Virus record (IMG/VR): IMGVR_UViG_3300030104_005643
Location: 1 to 39,976 of that record
Direction: 5' to 3' (one strand)
DNA length: 39,976 nucleotides
Origin: a virus
Part shown: one piece after another, positions 7,668 to 14,995 of the stretch
Layout of the letters: each line of letters begins with the position of its first letter
Position numbering within the stretch: the first letter of the stretch is position 1
Notes under the pieces: generated by a model
Seen by the model: the letters and a program-made list of their open reading frames with translations, nothing else
Databases searched by the model: none
Told to the model about the DNA's origin: nothing
Position numbers and translations under genes: made by a program

Positions 7668-8171
7668 ATGGCGTTAACGGTTGAAACGGGCGCAGTGATA
7701 GCTAACGCAGACAGTTATATCAGCGTAACGGACGCAGATGCGTATTTCACTAAACATGGCTCACCGTCTGATTGGACGGGACTGTCTTCGGCCAACAAGG
7801 AAAGTGCGTTACGTTACGCGACAGTTTCACTTGACAGTATGTTTGAATGGACGGGAGAGATAGTAAACAATACGCAAGCGTTGGCGTGGCCTCGCGATGG
7901 AGCAACCGACGATGATGAAAGATATTATGATTTTGATGTCATACCTACACAAATAAAATACGCGCAGTGCGAGCTTGCATTATATCATGTTAATAACGCG
8001 CTCAATGCTTCATATGATAGAGGTGGAGACGTCAAAAAGGAACAGGTTGGCCCTATTGTCACAGAGTATTTCAATAGCGCACCTGCTGAAGCTACACTTC
8101 CAATTTTGATACGTATGGTCAGAGGGCTTGGAACATTTAAAGGTACTACTACAACGTTAGACAGAGCATAG
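7668..8171 (+). CDS. Head-tail connector, DnaT-like family, 167 aa
   Basis: The pattern NADSYISVTDADAYFTKHG, ALRYATVSLDSMFEWTG, LAWPRDGATDDD and PTQIKYAQCELALYHVN is that of the phage family annotated as DnaT-like or putative head-tail connector, whose members build the first ring below the portal. The gene begins two bases after the previous stop. Its order before the stopper, HK97 gp10-like and tail terminator genes is typical. Confidence 0.82.
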   Translation: MALTVETGAVIANADSYISVTDADAYFTKHGSPSDWTGLSSANKESALRYATVSLDSMFEWTGEIVNNTQALAWPRDGATDDDERYYDFDVIPTQIKYAQCELALYHVNNALNASYDRGGDVKKEQVGPIVTEYFNSAPAEATLPILIRMVRGLGTFKGTTTTLDRA

Positions 8172-8174
8172 GAA

Positions 8175-8357
8175 ATGGCAAAGAAAAAGCCGAGAGGCTT
8201 GTATGCAAATATACACGCTAAACGTAAAAGAATAGCCGAAGGTAGCGGTGAAAAAATGCGCAGAAAAAACAGCAAAAGCGCACCATCTGCTAAAGCGTTT
8301 GCAGAGTCGGCAAAAACAGCAAAAAAGAAAAAAGCTAAAAGACGAAAAAGCAAATGA
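8175..8357 (+). CDS. Basic small protein, DUF6321-like, 60 aa
   Basis: KKKPRGLYANIHAKRKRIAEG followed by GEKMRRKNSKSAPSAKAF is a short Lys/Arg-rich signature I recall from many marine and freshwater phages (DUF6321-like). Function is not known; strong basic charge suggests nucleic-acid or acidic-protein binding. The start is three bases after the connector stop, and the end overlaps the next gene as ATGA. The A-rich coding sequence reflects the Lys content. Confidence 0.75.
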   Translation: MAKKKPRGLYANIHAKRKRIAEGSGEKMRRKNSKSAPSAKAFAESAKTAKKKKAKRRKSK

Positions 8358-8725
8358 ACGCGACGAAGATTGCAACAAACGCATTGAATGCAATAAAAAA
8401 AAGCGGAACGACTTTTATACTAACACGCAAAACGGTGTCAGTAAGCGGTTCTGAGCCTTGGAAGAAAAGCTCAAGTAGCACATCAACCCAAACGTTAAAC
8501 GGAATACTCGACGATTTTGAAACAAGCGAGCGTGACGGGAATGTTGTGCTACAACAGGACAGGCGGTATATAGTCGCCTCTTCAGGGATGACGGGTGGAG
8601 AGCCAAACGTAGGCGATCTAATAACGGACGGAAGTAAAGACTTGAGAATTGAATCAGTTGAAACAACAAGAGCGAAAAACGTTGATGTTATCTACACGCT
8701 ACATACGCGAGGTTATTCTGCGTAA
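8354..8725 (+). CDS. Probable head-tail stopper/joining protein, 123 aa
   Basis: The protein is beta-rich, with KSGTTFILTRKTVSV at the start and GDLITDGSKDLRIESVETTRAKNVDVIYTLHTRGYSA at the end, which resembles phage head-closure proteins of the SPP1 gp16 type in length and in secondary-structure pattern. Assignment rests mainly on gene order: it lies between the DnaT-like connector and the gp10-like tail completion gene. Both ends overlap neighbours by a few bases. Confidence 0.65.
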   Translation: MNATKIATNALNAIKKSGTTFILTRKTVSVSGSEPWKKSSSSTSTQTLNGILDDFETSERDGNVVLQQDRRYIVASSGMTGGEPNVGDLITDGSKDLRIESVETTRAKNVDVIYTLHTRGYSA

Positions 8726-9117
8726 TGACTAAATACAAAAACAGCTTGAACGCTAAAAATTTTAATGTGAGCCTTGACAATTTCAGGGGCGATACGCTTG
8801 AAGCGGTCACTAAGAAAAAGCGTCTTATTGGCTTAAAAGTGCTTCGTGGTGTTGTTTTAAAAACTCCTGTCGATACGGGCAGGGCGAGAGCAAATTGGCA
8901 GTTGTCGATCAACATCCCGAAAACAGATGTAAAGAAAACAACAAATAACACAGCGGTTGCTGATGGAAATAGAACCTTAAAGACAATAAAATTAGGTGAA
9001 GATATATACATTACAAACAATCTGCCTTACATAGGTAGATTAGAGCGTGGACATAGCAAACAGGCTCCTCGTGGAATGGTTGCATTGACATTAGCTGAAA
9101 TAGAGGCAACAGAATAA
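8725..9117 (+). CDS. HK97 gp10-like tail completion protein, 130 aa
   Basis: The central motif LKVLRGVVLKTPVDTGRARANWQLS (the TPVDTGRAR core) is the HK97 gp10 signature, as is the RLERGHSKQAPRGMVALTLAE ending, in which the protein returns to a G.S.QAP.GM pattern. The family joins the head connector to the tail. The ATG overlaps the preceding stop as TAATG. Confidence 0.85.
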   Translation: MTKYKNSLNAKNFNVSLDNFRGDTLEAVTKKKRLIGLKVLRGVVLKTPVDTGRARANWQLSINIPKTDVKKTTNNTAVADGNRTLKTIKLGEDIYITNNLPYIGRLERGHSKQAPRGMVALTLAEIEATE

Positions 9118-9118
9118 T

Positions 9119-9544
9119 ATGGCGTTTCGTACGGCATTTAATACAATTTTAACACGATTTAAGGCACAAATGGATTCAGTTAGGCCAAACGTTCCTGTAG
9201 CGTGGCCTAATATAGAGTTTGACCCATCTGTTTCGTTTAACCCTGCGAGCCATCAGGCATGGGCGCGGATAACGGTTTTAGGGGGAGAACAAAATCAAAT
9301 ATCCATCAACGGGGCGAGTCCTCGTTGGAGGCAGGTAGGCGTAATTACGGTTCAAATATTTACGCCAACCGAGGAGGGCGCAGAGATGGGTTTAGCAGTA
9401 GCCGATGACATTGCCACCATTTTTAGAGGTGTCACTGTTAGCGGAGTTGTTTTACAGGCAGGTTCGGTTATTCCGATTGGGCGCGAGAATGAAGAACCAT
9501 ATTATCAGGTAAACGTTGACGTGCCGTTTAGGTACGACAGCTAA
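9119..9544 (+). CDS. Tail terminator (DUF4128-like), 141 aa
   Basis: PVAWPNIEFDP near the start, ARITVLGG, the RRWRQVG-like RWRQVGVITVQIFTPTEEG strand and a YQVNVDVPFRYDS end match phage DUF4128 proteins, which cap the tail tube and bind the head. Length is typical. It is followed by the tail tube gene, the normal order. Confidence 0.82.
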   Translation: MAFRTAFNTILTRFKAQMDSVRPNVPVAWPNIEFDPSVSFNPASHQAWARITVLGGEQNQISINGASPRWRQVGVITVQIFTPTEEGAEMGLAVADDIATIFRGVTVSGVVLQAGSVIPIGRENEEPYYQVNVDVPFRYDS

Positions 9545-9572
9545 CAAAAACTAAGAAAGTGAATAAATAAAT

Positions 9573-10751
9573 ATGGCAGATGCAAACAGGATACAGGTGT
9601 CGTATCTTGCCGAAAGTTCGTTTGGAGTGCTACCTTCGTCAGCGTTCAGAGCTTTTCCTATAACGGGAGGAAGTTTTGCAACAGGCATAAATACGGTGCG
9701 CTCCTCTCAAATACGTGACGACGCTCAACAGGCAGACATGAAGAGGGTCGGGATTTCACCGACAGCGTCATTTGATTTTGAATTTTCGGCACAGAATTAC
9801 GATGAGTTTTTAAAGAGCGCAATGCGTTCATCCGCTTGGGGAACTCAGTTGGCTGTATCAGAAACAACTATTTCAGCTAATTCGACAACCATATCAATAG
9901 CGAGCGGTACGCCATTCTCAAGCGTACCCGTTGGTTCTTGGGTGTATGTGGATGGTTTTACAGAGTCAGGCAATAACGGGTGGAAGCGCGTTGCCACTAT
10001 AACGGGTTCGGGGGCAGGTTTCACTGTTAGTAATAACGGTGGAATGACAACTGAATCGGCAGGTGATACTGTTACTGTTAAAGGGGTGTCGATTTCCAAC
10101 GGAACAGCAAGCGACAGTTACGGCTTACAGCAACAATACCAAGACCTGACCAACAAATATCACGCAATGTTAGGCGCGAGGGTCAACACTTTTAGCTTGT
10201 CCCAAACTCCGTCAGGCATCATAACGGGTAACGTTGCTTTTGACGCAAAGGACAGGTATCAAGCATCAAGTGGACAAGGGAATGGCTCCGTAACTGATGC
10301 CTATGATCAGGATGTAGTTTCAGAGGTAGACGGATTTGAATCGCTTATAATTAACAATACCACGGTATCTTACGATGTCATGGATTTGTCAATTAACATC
10401 TCCACACCTAACAGACCTGCGAAGGGGTTGGGGTCATTAAAAGCTACAAGGATGCCACAGGGCGCAGTAGATGTAACAGGTAGTTTTTCTGTGTATCTTG
10501 ATGCTTCTACATATGATGACCTTGATCTTGATTTACAGAATTTCACCAAACAGCCTATCGCGTTTACGTTGAACATGCAAAACAGCGACAGGTATTGTTT
10601 TGAAATGCCTTCGTGCGCGTTGACTGCTGAACCTGCGACAAACGGTGGAGTAGACACAGACATTATGCTATCATTTGATTTTTCCGCTGAACCTGCGACG
10701 TCTGTCGGGGGCGTAGAAAAAACTATAGTAGTGTCAAGAGTTATAGCGTAA
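9573..10751 (+). CDS. Major tail tube protein, 392 aa
   Basis: The start ANRIQVSYLAESSFGVLP with FRAFPITGGSF, the RDDAQQADMKRVGISPTASFDFEFSAQNYDEFL strand and a C-terminal DLDLQNFTKQPIAFTLNMQ region fit the phage tail tube family (Phage_tube_2 type). About residues 98-158 form a Thr/Ser/Gly-rich beta insertion resembling the one in the coat protein. Many copies stack to form the tube. Confidence 0.82.
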   Translation: MADANRIQVSYLAESSFGVLPSSAFRAFPITGGSFATGINTVRSSQIRDDAQQADMKRVGISPTASFDFEFSAQNYDEFLKSAMRSSAWGTQLAVSETTISANSTTISIASGTPFSSVPVGSWVYVDGFTESGNNGWKRVATITGSGAGFTVSNNGGMTTESAGDTVTVKGVSISNGTASDSYGLQQQYQDLTNKYHAMLGARVNTFSLSQTPSGIITGNVAFDAKDRYQASSGQGNGSVTDAYDQDVVSEVDGFESLIINNTTVSYDVMDLSINISTPNRPAKGLGSLKATRMPQGAVDVTGSFSVYLDASTYDDLDLDLQNFTKQPIAFTLNMQNSDRYCFEMPSCALTAEPATNGGVDTDIMLSFDFSAEPATSVGGVEKTIVVSRVIA

Positions 10752-10785
10752 TAACCGTCCCTACAAAAAATAGGTGGTTAACCAC

Positions 10786-10818
10786 GAGTGGGGTGCGAGG
10801 TAGGGGCGCACCTCACTC
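10786..10818 (+). other. Long hairpin after the tail tube gene
   Basis: GAGTGGGGTGCG pairs with CGCACCTCACTC around a 9-base loop. A shorter self-complementary GGTGGTTAACCAC lies at 10773-10785. No U-run follows directly. The hairpin probably protects or separates the abundant tail tube message from the next gene, which begins 17 bases later. The inner GGTGCG/CGCACC stem is shared with the hairpin before the amidase. Confidence 0.6.
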
Positions 10819-10834
10819 ACTTTATGGAGAAAGT

Positions 10835-11122
10835 ATGGCTAAAGACGCAAGACTGAAAAAAAATAATTTAGAAGGTTTTAATAAGCCAAAACGCACACCA
10901 AATCACCCGACTAAATCTCACGTTGTCCTCGCTAAAGATGGAGATGAGGTAAAATTGATTCGATTTGGTCAGCAAGGTAAATCAGGTTCACCACCAAAGA
11001 GGAACGAAACAAAGACAGACAAATCACGCAGGGCTTCATTTAAAGCACGTCATGCAAAAAATATCGCAAAGGGCAAAATGTCAGGCGCATATTGGGCTGA
11101 TCGTGTAAAGTGGAGCAACTAA
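10835..11122 (+). CDS. DUF5872-like small basic protein, 95 aa
   Basis: The order AKDARLKKNNLEGFNKPKRTP, HPTKSHVVLAK, KLIRFGQQG, and SRRASFKARHAKNI followed by GKMSGAYWADRVKW is the pattern of a small conserved protein of marine bacteria and phages (DUF5872 as I recall it). The function is unknown. The true start is at 10835 with TGGAG upstream. Its insertion between tail tube and tail chaperone is unusual and, with the hairpins on its 5' side, suggests an inserted cassette. Confidence 0.78.
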   Translation: MAKDARLKKNNLEGFNKPKRTPNHPTKSHVVLAKDGDEVKLIRFGQQGKSGSPPKRNETKTDKSRRASFKARHAKNIAKGKMSGAYWADRVKWSN

Positions 11123-11160
11123 AACCCTACAACCCTTACAACCCTTACAAACGAGGTAAA

Positions 11161-11580
11161 ATGGATTTAGCTAAGAAATACAAGACGGACGAAGAAGCGG
11201 AAGATAACGGAGCGTGGATAGATTGGGGTGACGGAGCAAAACTGAAAATTGCTCGCGTTGGAAACAATAACTATCAACGCAGGGCGCAAGCGTTAATGAA
11301 ACCACACCGTCACGCAAGGGATAGGGGAACAATCAGCGAAGAAATACAAACGGATATTGTAACTAAGTGTATTGCCGAAACAGTTTTAGTTGATTGGGAG
11401 GGGATAGAGTATGATGGGAAGCCGATTAAATACAGTTCTAAAAATGCAGAAAAATTACTAAATGAACTAAAAGACTTTCGTGAGGATGTCTTGCTTGTTG
11501 CTAATGACCTTACTAACTTTAGGGCATCAGATATTGAGGATAGCTCAAAAAACTCGCAGACGTCATCAGGTGGCAGTTAG
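11161..11580 (+). CDS. Tail assembly chaperone, short form (G-like), 139 aa
   Basis: The short form that ends normally at 11578-11580. The start at 11161 has GAGGT upstream. A slippery heptamer A AAA AAC sits in the reading frame at 11547-11553, eight codons before the stop, so part of the ribosomes shift to -1 and make the long form. Position directly before the tape measure is the standard one for chaperones that bind and protect it. The upstream gap carries a threefold short repeat of ACAACCCTT-like units. Confidence 0.85.
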   Translation: MDLAKKYKTDEEAEDNGAWIDWGDGAKLKIARVGNNNYQRRAQALMKPHRHARDRGTISEEIQTDIVTKCIAETVLVDWEGIEYDGKPIKYSSKNAEKLLNELKDFREDVLLVANDLTNFRASDIEDSSKNSQTSSGGS

Positions 11581-11942
11581 AGTGGTCGCCACATATTGAG
11601 CGACTCAGGCGAAAAAGAGAACGTGGTCAGGAAACCCCTGCAATAAAAAAAGCTCTTGATGACGCACCGACACCTTACGCAGACAATGCGTGGATATTAG
11701 ACGCATTTCAAATCCTCTCATTCTCTCGACCTTACGCTTCGGGAGGGTTTGGAAGCGTCCCTCTACCGATACCGTTCGACACGATCAACAATTATGCAAT
11801 TCGTTACGGCATAAATGACTTTGATGAATTTGAACGTTTTTTTTCAATTATAAAATCAATAGACAATGTTTATTTAGAATTTCAGAACAAAAAAATGGAA
11901 ACAAAGCAAGCGCAAGCGAAAGCGAAAAAAAATGGTCGCTGA
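11161..11942 (+). CDS. Tail assembly chaperone, -1 frameshift product (GT-like), 260 aa
   Basis: Joined product read from 11161-11553, then in the -1 frame from 11553 to the stop at 11940-11942. The -1 frame is open from 11544, has no start codon of its own and encodes a protein-like sequence (LKKLADVIRWQLEW, PYADNAWILDAFQILSF, RPYASGGFGSVPLPIPF) with a Lys/Ala-rich end. The A AAA AAC slip site in the right phase makes this a strong case of the G/GT system known from lambda and most siphoviruses. The extension overlaps the tape-measure ATG at 11932 by 11 bases. Confidence 0.9.
11547..11553 (+). promoter_or_regulatory. Programmed -1 frameshift site A AAA AAC
   Basis: The heptamer fits X XXY YYZ in the frame of the short chaperone (codons TCA AAA AAC). 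Slippage yields AAA AAA CTC, entering the open -1 frame. No strong downstream pseudoknot was evident by eye. Confidence 0.9.
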
Positions 11943-14619
11943 TACAAGAACATTAAGAATAGACGTAAAAGACAATGTCTCAATGCCTGTCAAAAAAATG
12001 TCGAGAACGTTGGACGAATTAAAACGTGCAACGATGGGTATGGCTGAAACTTTTGATAGGGCGCAACGAGAAGTAGATCAATTAGGCGACGAGTTTGAAG
12101 ATGCGTCAAGAAAAGGCAAAAAAACCGAAACAACATTTCAAAGGTTACGCAAGAGCGCAATGTCGCTTAAGGGTGCTTTTGTTGGAATCGGTGCAGGTCT
12201 TGTTGCGCAACAGTTTGTTAAGATGGCTGACACGGCAACAAGATTAGAAAATAGACTACGCCTTGTAACGAACAGTTCAAGAGAATTAAAAAGCGTACAA
12301 GAGGGATTGCTTGGAATATCTCAGAGAACGCGAACAGGATTAGAGGGAACAACAGAACTATACTCAAGGCTTGCGCGTGTATCGGGCGACCTTGGATTGT
12401 CTCAGACGGCTCTTTTGGGCGTTACAGAAACAATTAATCAGGCAATATTGATTAGTGGTTCCTCTGCTGAATCCGCAAATTCGGCTCTCGTTCAATTAGG
12501 TCAAGGTATGGCATCGGGTACGTTACGAGGCGAAGAATTGAACTCAGTAATGGAGCAGACGCCAAGACTTGCTCGCGCTCTTGCCGATGGTATGGGGATA
12601 GGAATCGGTAAACTTAGAGAGCTTGGACAGGAAGGTAAAATCACAAGCCAAGCAATAATAAAAGCTATACAATCGCAACAAAAGGTAATACGCGAAGAGG
12701 TGGCAAAGACGCAAATCACCGTTGATCAATCTTTTGTTCAGTTGGGAAACTCTGCAGTGACCTTTGCAGGTGCTTTAGATGAGGCTACAGGTATTACAAG
12801 CAACTTAGCTTTAGTAATAAGCAACTTAGCAGATTTATTAGACAAGGCTTCTAAGGCTATGCAAGAAAGAGACCCCTTAGAATCTGACCCTTTGTTTGGA
12901 AACCCGAATGCCCGTGGTCGTGTTGGAAGTAGAACAGCACAAGATTACGTAAGTACAAGAAATCAGCGTATTGCGGAACGGGTTGAAGAAGCAAACTTTG
13001 AATCATTTGGCCCAAGCTCAGAAGATTTTTTAAGGGAACGCAGGGCGCAACGAATGGCACAGCGTAGCTATATTGATCAACAAAGAAATATAGATTTTAT
13101 GGGAAGGGGGAGAGTAGAAAATCAAAGAGCAGGTTATCGTCAATCTGATGTTACGCGAGCTTTTTCTCGTCGGTCGGAAGGCGCATTTGATTATGACGCA
13201 TTTTTAAAAGAGTCAAACGATGCTTTTAAAAAAAGAACAAAAGAACAAACCGAAACACGCAAACATTTCGACAATCTCCACAGAATAGACCTTAGAAACA
13301 AATTAAAAGAAGAGCGCGAGCTTACAGTAAAGGCGAGAAAAGATAACGCAGAGATGTTGCGTGAGTTGGCAATAGAAGAGCAAGAGCAAGCGCGAGGGAC
13401 TGCTCTGATTACTAATACAGTCACAAACGCGCTCGCTAAGTTCTCTCCTGAAATGGGGAAATTCGCAGGTCAAATTAACAGATTAGCTAATGCTTTTGCT
13501 TCGGGTAATCCAATAGAAAAAGGAATTGCGGTCTTTGAAACAGCTAACGACATATTTTCAACTTTAACAGGTAGCGCAGGTGATGCGAATTCAGCTATGG
13601 CAGAGTTGAACAAAAAAGTCAGAGATTTGGCCGAAGGCGCAAACGAGCAAGCCTTGAAAAATAACCCTGCGTTTGCAGGTACGGTTGACGCATTGACAGA
13701 CCCGTTTGAGGTGTTGTTTAATGCTATTCTTGCAAGATTTATGGATATAGACACACTTGCCAATGTGGCAAGCCAAAGGGGTATCAGCATAGAAGAGGCT
13801 AAAATAGTACAGCAACAAGGAGCGGTAGAAGCGTTTTATGGTGCGGTAGGTGATGTCGGTGTCGAACGGGACGAAAAAGGACGTTTTGTTCGTCCTCGTG
13901 GTTCAAGTCAAAAAATTCGTGACATAGGAGAGATACAGAGACTACAGGGAACGGGGAGGGCAGAACAGATACTTGACTCTCGGCAACTCGACCAAATAAT
14001 AATTAATACATTTGGTGATCTTGGTCAGTTCACGGAACGTATAAAAACCTTTTTTGGTGCGGACGCAAGTTGGGTAGACGTAGCAACCGAAGCGTTAGCA
14101 GGGATGGATGCCTTTGAAGGATTGTCGTCAAGTATAGAGCGAACAACGAGAGCATCTAAGGCATTAACTGAAACAGAGAGCAAAGTTGCGAGGCTACGCT
14201 TTCAAGGCGAAGCGATACAGGCGCGAACAGATTTACAGCGCGACATGCGTTTAGCAGGTGGCGACGTCTACCTACAACAACAGGTTATGAGTCGTTTTCA
14301 GGCGCAAATCGAATCCATCGGCAGGTCGTCCGATCTTGCAGGTCGCGGTGGTGGAGCAGGTGGAACAGGTGGAGCAGGTGGAGCGGATGGAATGGGGCAA
14401 AATCCAAGCTCTGTAGAATATACGGCTAACCCTGAGAATGTGCGTGGAGCAATGAATACAGCACAACCAATATACAACAACGCAATTAACGATTTTGCAA
14501 ATTCATTCGATACTGTAGTTGTAGATTTGAGTCAGTTCATAGATTTCACAGCAACAGGAATACGAGGTCAAATCATTTCGGCAGTAGAGGACGCTATAGC
14601 GGACAGAGCGATAGGATAA
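11932..14619 (+). CDS. Tape measure protein, 895 aa
   Basis: Sets the tail length and is ejected with the DNA. Residues about 75-270 carry the TIGR02675-type tape-measure N-terminal domain (GLEGTTELYSRLARVSGDLGLSQ, LGQGMASGTLRGEELNSVMEQTPRLA). Long helical and Arg/Glu/Gln-rich segments follow, with hydrophobic stretches near 490-560 and a Gly-rich spacer near 805-822. It has no clear Shine-Dalgarno; the ATG lies within the chaperone extension, so translation is probably coupled to frameshifted ribosomes. At about 0.15 nm per residue, the tail should be near 130 nm (estimate). Confidence 0.9.
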   Translation: MVADTRTLRIDVKDNVSMPVKKMSRTLDELKRATMGMAETFDRAQREVDQLGDEFEDASRKGKKTETTFQRLRKSAMSLKGAFVGIGAGLVAQQFVKMADTATRLENRLRLVTNSSRELKSVQEGLLGISQRTRTGLEGTTELYSRLARVSGDLGLSQTALLGVTETINQAILISGSSAESANSALVQLGQGMASGTLRGEELNSVMEQTPRLARALADGMGIGIGKLRELGQEGKITSQAIIKAIQSQQKVIREEVAKTQITVDQSFVQLGNSAVTFAGALDEATGITSNLALVISNLADLLDKASKAMQERDPLESDPLFGNPNARGRVGSRTAQDYVSTRNQRIAERVEEANFESFGPSSEDFLRERRAQRMAQRSYIDQQRNIDFMGRGRVENQRAGYRQSDVTRAFSRRSEGAFDYDAFLKESNDAFKKRTKEQTETRKHFDNLHRIDLRNKLKEERELTVKARKDNAEMLRELAIEEQEQARGTALITNTVTNALAKFSPEMGKFAGQINRLANAFASGNPIEKGIAVFETANDIFSTLTGSAGDANSAMAELNKKVRDLAEGANEQALKNNPAFAGTVDALTDPFEVLFNAILARFMDIDTLANVASQRGISIEEAKIVQQQGAVEAFYGAVGDVGVERDEKGRFVRPRGSSQKIRDIGEIQRLQGTGRAEQILDSRQLDQIIINTFGDLGQFTERIKTFFGADASWVDVATEALAGMDAFEGLSSSIERTTRASKALTETESKVARLRFQGEAIQARTDLQRDMRLAGGDVYLQQQVMSRFQAQIESIGRSSDLAGRGGGAGGTGGAGGADGMGQNPSSVEYTANPENVRGAMNTAQPIYNNAINDFANSFDTVVVDLSQFIDFTATGIRGQIISAVEDAIADRAIG

Positions 14620-14623
14620 AAAT

Positions 14624-14992
14624 ATGGCAGACGTAACATTTGTATATAGTTCAACAACAGCAACACTACCTGCGCCTGATCACCCTGAAGAGGTTAACGA
14701 AAACCTAATACAAAAACGAGCGAGGGCGATGGGTGGTCGTGTGGTTTCTATAACACGAAGCACGACAACGATCAGTAACCCTATTTTACATTGGTCGTAT
14801 CTGTCTGAAACAAAATACAATGCGTTGAAAACATTTATCAATACAACGGTCAAAGGAACCCAATTACCTTTTACCTACACGGATCATGAAGGAAACGCAC
14901 AGGCGAACACGTATTACATGGGTGGCTTAGAGAACGCTAAGTCAGTAGACTACGACTCTTGGCAGGTTGACATACAATTAGCATATACATAA
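14624..14992 (+). CDS. Minor tail / distal-tail-region protein, 122 aa
   Basis: The protein is beta-rich, with VTFVYSSTTATLPAPDHPEEVNE and GRVVSITRSTTTISNPILHWSYLSETKYNALKTFI. It resembles the short tail proteins that follow tape measures in many marine siphoviruses, and the pattern (phase around FTYTDHEGN) is that of a distal-tail hub subunit. Start is four bases after the tape-measure stop. The family name is not certain. Confidence 0.7.
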   Translation: MADVTFVYSSTTATLPAPDHPEEVNENLIQKRARAMGGRVVSITRSTTTISNPILHWSYLSETKYNALKTFINTTVKGTQLPFTYTDHEGNAQANTYYMGGLENAKSVDYDSWQVDIQLAYT

Positions 14993-14995
14993 TAC

